The notes beneath the pieces are model-generated. The model was not told the origin of the DNA. It saw nothing but the letters and a program-made list of their open reading frames with translations, and made no database searches. The position numbers were made by a program, and so were the translations under genes. This document shows, in pieces, positions 8,881 to 18,431 of a DNA stretch of 64,000 nucleotides; position 1 is the stretch's first letter; every line of letters starts with the position of its first letter. Source of the stretch: Bacteroides luti (GTDB lineage: Bacteria > Bacteroidota > Bacteroidia > Bacteroidales > Bacteroidaceae); the NCBI RefSeq assembly GCF_900128905.1, contig NZ_FQTV01000004.1, positions 62,001 to 126,000 on the forward strand. The letters run 5' to 3'.

Positions 8881-10659
8881 ATGAAAACCAAGAAGCTTAT
8901 ATGGATGCCAATATTAGCATTGGCTACAATTGCTTGCCAGGATTGTATTCTGTTCGACAAGGATATATGTCCAGCTGACAAAGCCGGAACTTTCATTTCT
9001 GTCACTCTTAATACACCAACCATTACCCGAGCCAACCCTACCGGAGGAGAAACAGGAGACGGAACAGAAATAGGTCAGACTAATGAGAATACAGTCTCAG
9101 ATATAACCATATTCTTTTACAAGAGCAGTGATATAAATCAGGCTATTACTGATAATGTATTAGTCTCAAAGTCTATATACTTCGGGACTTCAGACATTAT
9201 TAATAACACTACCAAGACTCGTAGAGTTGAGATTCCTAAAGGTATTTATCACCTAATAATAGTGGCTAATGCAGGCGATTTGACATATGAATTTACTACA
9301 GTAAAAAACGTGTGCAATTATTTGCAAAAAACCGCCTGGACTGTTAGTGGCACTGATTATTCTAAATTTGTAATGTCGTCTTCCAATGATTCATCCATTG
9401 AACTTACAGGAACATCAACCGAAGCATCTCCTATCGAAATTGATGTAAATGTGGAACGTTTAGCTGCCCGAGTGGACTTTATTCCTTATAATAGTAGCAA
9501 TGCACCCATAAATACCTACTACGTTAGCAATAGTGGTAATACTACAGGGCAAGTGACTATTAACAAAATAAAGCTCATTAACCGATTAACAGCAGGCTCC
9601 TATCTACTTAAGCGAGTTGCTGCAAGCATGTCTGCTACTCCTTCATACTTAGGGAACGAAACATTAGATCAAAACAGCTTTCAAAGTAATTACGTTATTG
9701 ATCCATGGACTATCATAAAGACTAAGACTAACCTTACAGGTTCACATTTTAATTTATTAAATGGTGGAGCCGGATCTGATCCAGCATCTTCATTATATAC
9801 CAACTATTTTAATAACAGCTTTACTCTTGGAAGCGAAGATGTAGTAAAAACAGCAAATTTAACAAGTACAAGTAATGGAGAAAAATTTTATATACTAGGT
9901 TATACGCTTGAGAATACTACCGACATGAGTTGTCAAATGAACGGTTATTCTACCGGAGTGATGTTTGAAACAACATACATGCCAGCTTCTGTAACTGCTT
10001 ATAATGCTACAACCAGAATAAATGAAGCGAAAACTCTAACCAATGCAATCACATTTTACACTTATGATAACAATAATGTAGTGTGTAATTCTCTTGAAGC
10101 CATTGAGTTTGCTTCACTAAAAAGTTCTCAGCCAGCAAATGATTTCTTTGCTCAGATCTTTACGGCTGCTAATACCTGGCAGGAAGTACAAAACTATGCC
10201 AACCGTATAAAAGATTATGACTTATTGGGGTTCAAAGCCTATTTATCAGATAAACTAAATGGTAAAGTGTTAACTGCAAATCTTAATGAGACTATTTCAT
10301 GGGATAATTTTGTATCAGCAACCTATGGATATTTAGATGGAAGTATCAATCAAAATGGCATAGATACAAGACTGGTGCTATTTGGAAAAAATATTAATTG
10401 TTACATTAATGGACTTTGCTACTATCCATACTGGATTCGTCATTCAAATAATGGAACCATAGATGAATCAATCATGGAATTTGGTATTGTCCGCAATAAT
10501 GTATACAAACTAAAAGTCATTTCTTTTTCAGGACTTGGAAAACCAATGCCTTACAGCCCGACTGATACGCCAGATAACCCTGATGAAGAATCATTTGTAA
10601 GCGTATTCATAACCGTATCTCCCTGGAGATTGATAGCACATCCTGATGTAGTACTTTAA
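8881..10659 (+). CDS. Second Mfa1-like fimbrial subunit (lipoprotein)
   Basis: 592 residues from the ATG at 8881, chosen over an in-frame ATG at 8860 because it begins a proper lipoprotein signal (MKTKKLIWMPILALATIAC, cysteine 19). The C-terminal half repeats the signature of the pilin upstream: CYINGLCYYPYWIRHSNN, SIMEFGIVRNNVYKLKV, and a final SVFITVSPWRLIAHPDVVL. It is therefore a paralogue of the Mfa1-type subunit, about 100 residues longer. Such second copies are usually minor, shaft or tip-proximal subunits. It lies 29 bases after the anchor gene and 13 bases before the next gene, in one transcription unit. Confidence 0.8.
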   Translation: MKTKKLIWMPILALATIACQDCILFDKDICPADKAGTFISVTLNTPTITRANPTGGETGDGTEIGQTNENTVSDITIFFYKSSDINQAITDNVLVSKSIYFGTSDIINNTTKTRRVEIPKGIYHLIIVANAGDLTYEFTTVKNVCNYLQKTAWTVSGTDYSKFVMSSSNDSSIELTGTSTEASPIEIDVNVERLAARVDFIPYNSSNAPINTYYVSNSGNTTGQVTINKIKLINRLTAGSYLLKRVAASMSATPSYLGNETLDQNSFQSNYVIDPWTIIKTKTNLTGSHFNLLNGGAGSDPASSLYTNYFNNSFTLGSEDVVKTANLTSTSNGEKFYILGYTLENTTDMSCQMNGYSTGVMFETTYMPASVTAYNATTRINEAKTLTNAITFYTYDNNNVVCNSLEAIEFASLKSSQPANDFFAQIFTAANTWQEVQNYANRIKDYDLLGFKAYLSDKLNGKVLTANLNETISWDNFVSATYGYLDGSINQNGIDTRLVLFGKNINCYINGLCYYPYWIRHSNNGTIDESIMEFGIVRNNVYKLKVISFSGLGKPMPYSPTDTPDNPDEESFVSVFITVSPWRLIAHPDVVL

Positions 10660-10672
10660 TAAAAGGCGAAAT

Positions 10673-11938
10673 ATGAAAAAACAAAATTACATATCGGTGT
10701 TAAGCCTTCTTCTACTTCTTATTCTCTGTAGTTGTACAAAAGACGATAATCTTATAACAACAGTTAAATCGGGAGAAGAAACTTATTCTGTGACTTATCG
10801 TATCAGTACGCGAAGCAGTAGTGATGCTAATGCTTCAGATAATGAGATGATGAAATCAATTCTCCTTTTTGTTGTAAATGCTAACAACAAGATTGAAAAG
10901 AAGGTAACAGAGACATTTCAGGAAATGAAAAAACTATATGAAATCAAAATTCAGCTGACACCAGGGACAAAAACAGTTTACGGATTTTCAAACTTATCGG
11001 CAAGTAATCTAACAGAAGCAGGACTTGCAAATTTAGAAATAGGAAATACAATGCCAGACTTAACGAATTCTGCCTTAACTATAGCAAATGGTTTCACCAT
11101 AGATGCAATATCTGGTAATTACCTTCCCATGAGTAATAAAACCACGTTTAACGTTACAAACATAGCAAATCAAAGCTTCAACATGGAACTGATCCGCATG
11201 CTATGCAAAATGAAGTTGAATTTTAAGAATGAAAGCGGACATTCAATTACATTGAAAGATATAGTACTTAGTCCTGTTACAACATCAGCTATCTATTTAC
11301 TACCACGTTCCAATGGTTTAACAGCTCCTGCATTACCTGTTACTAAGACGACAGGTAATTATACATATACTTTCAATAGCAGCTCAAGTTTCGCTGATAA
11401 AGCTGAATTAAAAGATTACATTTTCTATTTCAATGAATCACAAGTTAACAATAATGGATGGTTTAAACTTACCCTTAATGCCATAAATGGAACTGATAAT
11501 GAAGTACGCATGTCACTCACCGATCTTACTTTTATTAACCGGAATGACTATCTACCGCTTAATATTATCCTAACGGATTATAAATTGGAGTTAGATCTAA
11601 AATCGTATCCTCCTATCGGAGGTTATGCCGCGGCTGTTTCAACAACAACAGACGGATATCGTTGTACATTTCCGGGGGGTGGCCCGTTCGTTATCACACC
11701 AAAGCTCATACAACTATCGAGCAATTCTGTTGTAACTAATGCTAACTGGAGTTTTACATACACAGATACATCACCATCAATATTTGATAAAGTTCCAATG
11801 CTAAATAATGGCGAGATAAAAGGAACACTAAAATCTTCAGCCACAGGTACAGCACTGTGTACTATTTCAGTAAATGTCTCTACATCGGAAAATATAACCC
11901 GCATGCTTTCATATAGAGTATATATAAGTCAGAACTAA
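10673..11938 (+). CDS. Putative minor fimbrial subunit lipoprotein
   Basis: 421 residues with a lipoprotein signal (LLLLLILCSC, cysteine at 19 or 21). The mature region holds fimbrillin-like strands: YSVTYRISTRSS, KSILLFVVNANNKIEKKV, and a central LIRMLCKMKLNFKNESGHSITLKDI that matches the family's mid-domain strand (compare the pilin's LCVERAAVKL). The last third (about 315-421) is an immunoglobulin- or BACON-like beta domain. Position after two pilins and before the giant surface protein suggests a tip or adaptor subunit, comparable to Mfa3/Mfa4. I do not recognise a named family with certainty. Confidence 0.65.
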   Translation: MKKQNYISVLSLLLLLILCSCTKDDNLITTVKSGEETYSVTYRISTRSSSDANASDNEMMKSILLFVVNANNKIEKKVTETFQEMKKLYEIKIQLTPGTKTVYGFSNLSASNLTEAGLANLEIGNTMPDLTNSALTIANGFTIDAISGNYLPMSNKTTFNVTNIANQSFNMELIRMLCKMKLNFKNESGHSITLKDIVLSPVTTSAIYLLPRSNGLTAPALPVTKTTGNYTYTFNSSSSFADKAELKDYIFYFNESQVNNNGWFKLTLNAINGTDNEVRMSLTDLTFINRNDYLPLNIILTDYKLELDLKSYPPIGGYAAAVSTTTDGYRCTFPGGGPFVITPKLIQLSSNSVVTNANWSFTYTDTSPSIFDKVPMLNNGEIKGTLKSSATGTALCTISVNVSTSENITRMLSYRVYISQN

Positions 11939-11950
11939 AAAAAACTTCAT

Positions 11951-14900
11951 ATGAAAAACTATACAAATTATATATCAGGCCTCCTTTTCTTGTTAATATT
12001 TGCTTTTGCAGGTAATGTATCAGGACAGACTAAAACTGTAGCCCATAAAATGGGAGGATATTATTCAGGCTATATGGTGAATAATATGCAGAAAACACAT
12101 GTATATAACACAACTGTTTATGCTAAACCTAATAGCAACATTACATTAAGTTTACCTTCTACAACCACAACTTCTCCACACCACTATTATCGTTGGTATG
12201 ATTATGACACAGACAGCAAATCTACTCTATTATCAACAACTTTAGGTACCGATTACTCTAATGGTAGAGTTGCATATGGTGGAGGAACACTGATCGAAAA
12301 TATAACCTATTCGGTACCAAGTAATATTACATCAGATGCTATTGCCTGTGATGTATCAGCAAATACTGACTATAATCTGAGTGGTAGTACTTTGACAGAA
12401 CCAACCCTTTCTTATCGGTGTATCTACAATATAAGAAGTGCATATGAAATTGCTGATAAACTGAAAATTTATCCTTCATCTGGCACCAGCTATCTAGAAG
12501 AATATACTATATATATGCCTTCAGCAAAACTAACCAATGCGAATGATAATCCTAGAGTCTGTTTAAAATACAATGCAGACAACTACTTTGGATATAATCC
12601 AAATAACGGTTTAGTACAAGGCGGTTATTCCAACTTTACACTCAATGGTGCATCTGAGGCATTTACTAGTACAAATATGCGTTTTTGTTATGTATCCCCA
12701 GGAGCCGCAGGTACTTCTAAGACAATAACAGTTACAATGAAGTGTCAAAACACTTCTAACCCTAATAGAACTAGTTATAACACTTATAATATAGCTAAAT
12801 TCACTATTTACTTTGTATCTGACCTCCCAATGCCGTATGATAATTTAACCGGTGGAAATGAAAGGCGTTCCATTAGTTATTTAAATAATAACTACTTTTT
12901 ATTAAGTAAATTAGATTTCGATTATAATACCGTTCCTGCAACTGCAGCTAATAATATGTATGCTAGTCCGCTACCTTGGGATGTTTGTACATACGGTTTT
13001 TCAGCAACTACAAATCGTGGTTTTGACAATAAAGTAAGTCAATGGAATGAATATGGTTTTTATAAAACAGCCAATGTTACTAATGTCAGCGATGCTAGTG
13101 CCAATTATACCTGGTACAATAATAGCAAGAGCGAAGTTCGAGACCGAAAGTATTATGATAGTAATGGGAATCAGGCTGGCTATTTTCTTTATGTAGATGC
13201 AGCCGAGACACCTGGTATTATTGCAAAACTAGATATTGGTGAGCTTTGTTCAGGAACTAAACTTTTCGTTTCAGCAGGAATTTGCAGTTTAACTGAAGAT
13301 GCTGCCGATTCCGACCCTGATTTGAATTTTGTTTTTATTGGAGTTGATGCAAGTGGTAATGAAACCGAACTTAATCGATATACATCCGGTGATATTCCCA
13401 GCAAAACAACAATAGCCCCATGGTATCAGATTTTCTATTCGTTTACTTTTAATTCCAATATTGAATATTCATCTTACAGATTACAGATAGAGAACAACTG
13501 TAAAAACACATCCGGTGGAGACTATGCTGTAGATGATATCCGTATATACCGAAGCAAACCATCTGTGCAAGCTAGTCAAATGAAACTTGAGTGCGGAAGT
13601 AATAATAATAAAGTAAAGTTCAGAGTAGAGTATGGTAAACTTCTCTCTACTTTAGGTCTAACAGAAGTAACTTCAGGTACCGGAACTATTATAAATGCAA
13701 ACTATAAGATACTGGATAGCTCTAAGAATACATTAAACTACAACTACAACACAGACACAAATCCAGTTACTAATAATGGCGTAGTTAGATTTAGCACAAA
13801 ATTTAGTGCAATGACGGCTCTCACAAGTGGAACAGAACCTCCTCTTACATACAGCCAGACACCTGCACTTGCATATACCGAAACAGAAACAATTGATAAT
13901 GTGACATATCGTTATATCGTATTTCAAGCACCCAGTAATAATATGCTGAAAATAAACAATACTTATTATTTGTCGGTTGCTAACTCACAGGGAGTTTTCT
14001 TAACTGGTATTTGTGATATGATCAGCGATCCGTTTGTTGTCGTACGATCTTCTACAGCTACTGTTGACGGAGAAAGCTGGGTAACTGGTAATGGAATATG
14101 TTATGGTAATGAGCTTGAATTCGGAGCTAAATTGAGAGACAGAAATACTCTCGAAGAAATAGTTTGCCGCTACGATTGGTATATTGGAACGGAAGATCAA
14201 TTCACAACAACTCCATCTGGTGGAATGTCTGTAAGCACAGCTTTAGGATTATATCGGCAAGTCTACCCTAATCCATCAAAAACATATACTGGATTATCTC
14301 CGGCAAGCGGTAGTTTCACTCAGGCAGCCTACAATTTACTTAATAGTTTAATCACTAATCAAAATCTTCAACTTAACAAAACAAGCATTACCCGTATTTT
14401 AAGGGAGGGAGAGACTATTATTGCCGTTCCAATAATAGGAACAGCAGAAACAACATCCACAACCACAACTGTAAATCTGTGTAGTGATTATATTGTTATA
14501 GCAGCAGGAGCAAACCACAAAAATCCTTCGATACAATTGAGTGGAGAAGGAGCAAGTAAGACTGCATCTGTTAGAATTGGTTTAAGCCAATTTAATGATT
14601 TAAAAAATAATTCTACAAAAATGCTGACAATACCAGTATATAGTTTTAAAAATTCAGACCAAAGCAATACTAAAAATCTTATTAAGGCAAGTGATAGCAA
14701 TGTATATCTGATAAAAACTGATGATTCATCTATTTCAGGCGTTGATTCTTTAAATCCAAGTAAAATAATAGCAACCTTAGAAACAGTAAATGTTACTCCT
14801 GCTACGGGAGATACCGACTACCTTACATTCAAATTTTCTTCAGGAACTATTAGTGTTAAAGAGGGATATACATATAAAATAGAATTTCATTTTAATGAGG

Positions 14901-16858
14901 CATATTCTTCAAATGGAGAAATACCTTGCGACGGTGTAGCATCCTTTAACCTGAAAATAGTTCCCGAATATCTGACATGGACAGGTGTTAATGGCGATAA
15001 CTGGAATAACGATGGTAATTGGAGACGTTCCTTGAAAGCAGAGTTGTATAAAGATGCAAATTATACAGACGATACCAATAATAAAGGCTTTGTACCAATG
15101 AATTTTTCAAAAGTAACAATCCCCAATAGTACAAAAGCTCCATGGTTGTACAGTTTAACAGGTTCGCCATATTTTAATATGACTAATACGAACTATACAG
15201 ATGTTACTGACAGAATTGCCAATGCTGCAACAACAAGTATTGAGTATAGTTTGATGGTGCAAGCAAACGGAACAAACTACAATTGTAGTAATTTCTATGG
15301 AAATACGTGCAGTCAGGTTTATTTCAAACCTTCTGCCGAAATGAGAAACACCAATTATCTCACCTATAATAAAGCATGGGTAGATTTTGAACTAACTTCC
15401 GGTCGTTGGTATATGCTTTCTTCTCCGTTAAAAGGTGTAGTAGCTGGTGATATGTACCTTCCTTCGGCAAATGGGAAACAGAACACAGAAGCATTCCAGT
15501 CTATAACATATAGCAGTACAACAAATAACCGTTTCAGTCCGGCTATTTATCAACGAAGTTGGGACCACAGTTCTTCTACAGTATTTAAGACAGACGGAAA
15601 CACTTATGATTCATTTATATCTGCTAACTGGAGTCAGGTATATAATAAGGTAGATGAAACATATACTTCCGGTAAAGGTTTTTCTATTCGTCCGGTTTAT
15701 GGTACAGAAGGTACAGATAAAGTGTTGTTCCGTATACCGAAAGATGATGCTAACTATTCCTATTATTCCTATGATGGCAGTATTATTAATAATAATACAA
15801 CAATAAATCGTGCCAATAATGGAAAACTGGCTTTCGAAAACAATGCATCGGATATATCATTAATACTTTCAAATAATACAGGAACAAATAATATATACCT
15901 AATTGGCAATCCATTTATGGCTACACTAGATATGGCAAAGTTCCTGAACGCACATCCGTCTTTTGAAAGAAGATTCTGGATATTAACAGGAACCGGACAA
16001 AGTACAGTTGCAATTGATAACAATGGAGCGATAACTACTTCCGGAAGCGAAATATTAACGGGAACAGTAGCCCCAATGCAGTCTTTCTTTGTAGAAAAGA
16101 AGTCATCCATATCAGGCGATCCAATCATTACTTTTACACCTGATATGACAATTGCCAAACCATCTTTGGGTACCCCTGTCCGTTCCATTAGTAATGAAGA
16201 TAATACATCCGATAATTCACATTGCTTGCGTATTATTGCTGAACGGGATGGTTATTCAAGTGCTATTCTTATTAAAGAAGATATTAATGCATCCGACAAT
16301 TACAATTCAGAGGAAGATGTTCCGGTATTAATGGACTCCAATCTGGCAGATGCCCCTACCCTCTACTCCATGGCAGGAAACCAGGCGGTAAGTATCAATG
16401 TGATGTCTTCTCAAAAAACTATACCTTTGGGCATATATAGTGAAAATAATAACAACGTGAATCTGACGTTTAAAGGTCTTGATAACTTTGGCGGATATAT
16501 GGAACTTTATGACGCATTATTGAATCAAGCTACAGAATTAAACGGAACAAATGCTAGTGTAACAATGCCTGGTAATACTCACGGTCGCTATTATCTGAAC
16601 TTTACAAGTACAGCTATCGGTCAGCAAGAAAGTAATATAGTAGTCTATTCTCCTGAACGAGAAAGAGTGGTTGTAGCTACTTCTGCATCGGATAAGCTTC
16701 AGAATATCAAAATATTTAGTTTAAGTGGCACTATATTAAAAGAGCTGACTGGTTTAGACACTGCAAAGGTGGAAATATTGTTACCAAGTGGAGTGTATAT
16801 AATTAGAGTGCAAAGTCTGGAGAATATTGAAACTAAAAAAATAGCTTGCAAGCAATAG
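11951..16858 (+). CDS. Giant fimbria-associated surface protein with C-terminal type IX secretion signal
   Basis: 1635 residues with a cleavable signal peptide (to about residue 26, NVSGQ) and no lipobox. The body is beta-rich, Thr/Asn/Ser-rich and repetitive in character, with several probable Ig-like or lectin-like segments. The last 70 or so residues form a T9SS type A sorting domain: NIKIFSLSGTILKELTGLD, then LLPSGVYIIRVQS and a basic end, KKIACKQ. In Porphyromonas the Mfa5 tip protein is also T9SS-exported and encoded at the end of the mfa operon; this gene is a plausible counterpart but shows no obvious von Willebrand A domain. A bidirectional terminator follows 18 bases after the stop. 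Confidence 0.75.
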   Translation: MKNYTNYISGLLFLLIFAFAGNVSGQTKTVAHKMGGYYSGYMVNNMQKTHVYNTTVYAKPNSNITLSLPSTTTTSPHHYYRWYDYDTDSKSTLLSTTLGTDYSNGRVAYGGGTLIENITYSVPSNITSDAIACDVSANTDYNLSGSTLTEPTLSYRCIYNIRSAYEIADKLKIYPSSGTSYLEEYTIYMPSAKLTNANDNPRVCLKYNADNYFGYNPNNGLVQGGYSNFTLNGASEAFTSTNMRFCYVSPGAAGTSKTITVTMKCQNTSNPNRTSYNTYNIAKFTIYFVSDLPMPYDNLTGGNERRSISYLNNNYFLLSKLDFDYNTVPATAANNMYASPLPWDVCTYGFSATTNRGFDNKVSQWNEYGFYKTANVTNVSDASANYTWYNNSKSEVRDRKYYDSNGNQAGYFLYVDAAETPGIIAKLDIGELCSGTKLFVSAGICSLTEDAADSDPDLNFVFIGVDASGNETELNRYTSGDIPSKTTIAPWYQIFYSFTFNSNIEYSSYRLQIENNCKNTSGGDYAVDDIRIYRSKPSVQASQMKLECGSNNNKVKFRVEYGKLLSTLGLTEVTSGTGTIINANYKILDSSKNTLNYNYNTDTNPVTNNGVVRFSTKFSAMTALTSGTEPPLTYSQTPALAYTETETIDNVTYRYIVFQAPSNNMLKINNTYYLSVANSQGVFLTGICDMISDPFVVVRSSTATVDGESWVTGNGICYGNELEFGAKLRDRNTLEEIVCRYDWYIGTEDQFTTTPSGGMSVSTALGLYRQVYPNPSKTYTGLSPASGSFTQAAYNLLNSLITNQNLQLNKTSITRILREGETIIAVPIIGTAETTSTTTTVNLCSDYIVIAAGANHKNPSIQLSGEGASKTASVRIGLSQFNDLKNNSTKMLTIPVYSFKNSDQSNTKNLIKASDSNVYLIKTDDSSISGVDSLNPSKIIATLETVNVTPATGDTDYLTFKFSSGTISVKEGYTYKIEFHFNEAYSSNGEIPCDGVASFNLKIVPEYLTWTGVNGDNWNNDGNWRRSLKAELYKDANYTDDTNNKGFVPMNFSKVTIPNSTKAPWLYSLTGSPYFNMTNTNYTDVTDRIANAATTSIEYSLMVQANGTNYNCSNFYGNTCSQVYFKPSAEMRNTNYLTYNKAWVDFELTSGRWYMLSSPLKGVVAGDMYLPSANGKQNTEAFQSITYSSTTNNRFSPAIYQRSWDHSSSTVFKTDGNTYDSFISANWSQVYNKVDETYTSGKGFSIRPVYGTEGTDKVLFRIPKDDANYSYYSYDGSIINNNTTINRANNGKLAFENNASDISLILSNNTGTNNIYLIGNPFMATLDMAKFLNAHPSFERRFWILTGTGQSTVAIDNNGAITTSGSEILTGTVAPMQSFFVEKKSSISGDPIITFTPDMTIAKPSLGTPVRSISNEDNTSDNSHCLRIIAERDGYSSAILIKEDINASDNYNSEEDVPVLMDSNLADAPTLYSMAGNQAVSINVMSSQKTIPLGIYSENNNNVNLTFKGLDNFGGYMELYDALLNQATELNGTNASVTMPGNTHGRYYLNFTSTAIGQQESNIVVYSPERERVVVATSASDKLQNIKIFSLSGTILKELTGLDTAKVEILLPSGVYIIRVQSLENIETKKIACKQ

Positions 16859-16876
16859 TTAATACCCTGTTTTTAA

Positions 16877-16915
16877 AACGGTCTGCTTTTTGAATAAAAA
16901 GGCAGACCGTTATTT
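16877..16915. terminator. Bidirectional terminator between convergent genes
   Basis: AACGGTCTGC (16877-16886) pairs with GCAGACCGTT (16902-16911) through a T-rich/A-rich inner stem, and T- and A-tracts lie on both sides. It closes the fimbrial operon on the plus strand and the lipoprotein gene on the minus strand. Confidence 0.8.
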
Positions 16916-17850
16916 TATCGTTTTTCAAAATAATTCTCTAGTACTGCAAACGAAGGATTCTTAAGAAGAACCCGTTTTTCACGGTTTAAAAGATATATAG
17001 AAGGTATCACTCTCAAATCATATAATTCACTATTACGAATCTTCTGCTTTTTATCATATCCACAGATCCAGTTAGAGGGGTATTTCCACAATTGTTTTCT
17101 CCAACTGCCAAATTCATCTTCAGTATAAACAGAAAGAATTATCAGCTTATTATTTTTTTTCTGATTTTGTAACGAACTTAAAACAGGCGAAGCAATAATC
17201 TGCTCTCTGATTTCTTCACATAACTCACAATCGGGATTATTAAAAAAAAGAAGAGTATATTCGCTGCTAAGGCCTGCAAGTGTACTACTTTTACCAGAAG
17301 CAAGGGTGTATACAAAATTAGTTGCTATACTATCGGGACGATTCTTGCGAACCATGGATAACTGATAGCGATAAGTAAGTTTATATGTATCATCCACTTT
17401 CTTTGATGCAACAATAGATTCTAAAAAAGGAAGATATAATTCCTCGTTATATATCGGTGAATGGGATTCATATAGGTATTTTTCAGCCAATTTGCTCAAA
17501 AAAGAATAAATAGAGGTATTTGATTCAGCCTTACACATCAGCTTTTTTATACCGGAACATGCTATAGGATAAGAAGTATGAGGAAGCACACCTAAAAAAT
17601 CGGCAAGGATAGGTTCTATAGAATCCAAACTCTGAATCTGAGATGTATCTGTAAATGCAAAATGATCCCAATAATGTTCAACTAAATATTTTGCACGTCT
17701 CTGAGGAGTAGTAAGCGTATTTGGTATTTCGGGCAAACGGAATGTTTGTTTTTCCATTTGAACTCCTTGTGATTCTCTCTTTTTCGTTTCTTTGCATCCT
17801 ATTGTTAGGACAGAACAAATTATATACAACAATAAAATGTGTGTTTTCAT
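16915..17850 (-). CDS. Thioredoxin-fold lipoprotein (DUF5106-like)
   Basis: 311 residues with a lipoprotein signal (VLTIGC, cysteine 18). The N-terminal helical region (about 40-170, with RAKYLVEHYWDHFAFTDT) matches the DUF5106 domain that precedes thioredoxin folds in Bacteroidetes. The C-terminal domain has strand YTLLFFNNPDCELCEEI with a redox CELC pair at residues 207-210 and later VIPSIYLLNREKRV, holding the cis-proline region. It is predicted to be an envelope thiol-disulfide protein. It is a single gene with its own -7 box upstream and ends at the terminator shared with the fimbrial operon. Its partner is unknown. Confidence 0.78.
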   Translation of the reverse strand: MKTHILLLYIICSVLTIGCKETKKRESQGVQMEKQTFRLPEIPNTLTTPQRRAKYLVEHYWDHFAFTDTSQIQSLDSIEPILADFLGVLPHTSYPIACSGIKKLMCKAESNTSIYSFLSKLAEKYLYESHSPIYNEELYLPFLESIVASKKVDDTYKLTYRYQLSMVRKNRPDSIATNFVYTLASGKSSTLAGLSSEYTLLFFNNPDCELCEEIREQIIASPVLSSLQNQKKNNKLIILSVYTEDEFGSWRKQLWKYPSNWICGYDKKQKIRNSELYDLRVIPSIYLLNREKRVLLKNPSFAVLENYFEKR

Positions 17851-17884
17851 TATTCTTATATTATTTATAATTAACTGGTATATA

Positions 17885-17892
17885 CAAAGTTA
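17885..17892 (-). promoter_or_regulatory. -7 box of the thioredoxin-fold lipoprotein gene
   Basis: On the minus strand the sequence TAACTTTG matches the Bacteroides -7 consensus TAnnTTTG, 35 bases before the start codon. Confidence 0.5.
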
Positions 17893-18072
17893 CTATTTTT
17901 TATTTATAATTCATTTTATCGAATTACTATTTTAGTCATCCACCTGTTTATACTTATTCTACAAATGGTATTACGATACATTTTTATCTATTTGCAAGAT
18001 TACAAAGCCGGTGAAGTGTACAATATATCTTTAAGAGCATTGCATTTCTCAGGAATAAGATTGTTGCATTGT

Positions 18073-18160
18073 TGTACAAAACAAATATTTGTTCTGTACA
18101 AAAGAATTAATTGTTTTGTACAAAAGAATGCATTCTTCTGTACAAGAATACAAAAAGCAG
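18073..18160. repeat. Array of four TGTACAAAA units at exactly 22-bp period
   Basis: The motif TGTACAAAA (last copy TGTACAAGA) starts at 18073, 18095, 18117 and 18139. Between successive motifs are smaller palindromes: ACAAATATTTGT, AATTAATT and AAGAATGCATTCTT. Dyad centres therefore fall about every 11 bp. The 580-bp interval 17851-18431 otherwise contains only the lipoprotein promoter and the inverted repeat listed next. A related array lies at 25960. A 66-codon frame across this array has no coding character. Confidence 0.75.
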
Positions 18161-18299
18161 ATTAATACTTTTTTCAGAGTAAGCCGGAATGTTTTACAAC
18201 TCTGACGTGATATTTAAAAAAGTTCTGTGTGAATTGTTAAGTTGGATTCAACTTTTTAGATAACAACAAAGCCTGATCGAAGACTTATAAAAAGAGTTA

Positions 18300-18417
18300 G
18301 TGGCAGATAGAAGAAATTGGTGGTAGATGAAGTGTTTTAATAATTTATCTGCCACCTACTGAAAGGCCCTTAAACAGGGCGATTTACTAAAATTTAGTAG
18401 CAGGTGGCAGATAAATT
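18300..18417. repeat. Nested inverted repeat built on GGTGGCAGATAA
   Basis: AATTTATCTGCCACCT (18342-18357) is repeated as its exact reverse complement at 18402-18417. Inside lies a second hairpin, GCCCT (18366-18370) with AGGGC (18376-18380). Two further direct half-copies precede it: GTGGCAGATAG (18300) and GGTGGTAGATGA (18319). It sits just after the 3' end of the ABC permease gene and may stabilise or terminate that transcript, or be a small dispersed repeat. Confidence 0.65.
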
Positions 18418-18431
18418 TATTTTTTTTCGTT

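Noticed and set aside
18073-18160. Possible CRISPR array
   Set aside because: Units are 22 bp in all, with a 9-bp repeated core and palindromic fillers; there are no spacers of CRISPR length and no cas genes.
17965-18165. 66-codon plus-strand frame
   Set aside because: It runs through the TGTACAAAA repeat array and has no conserved or coding-like sequence.
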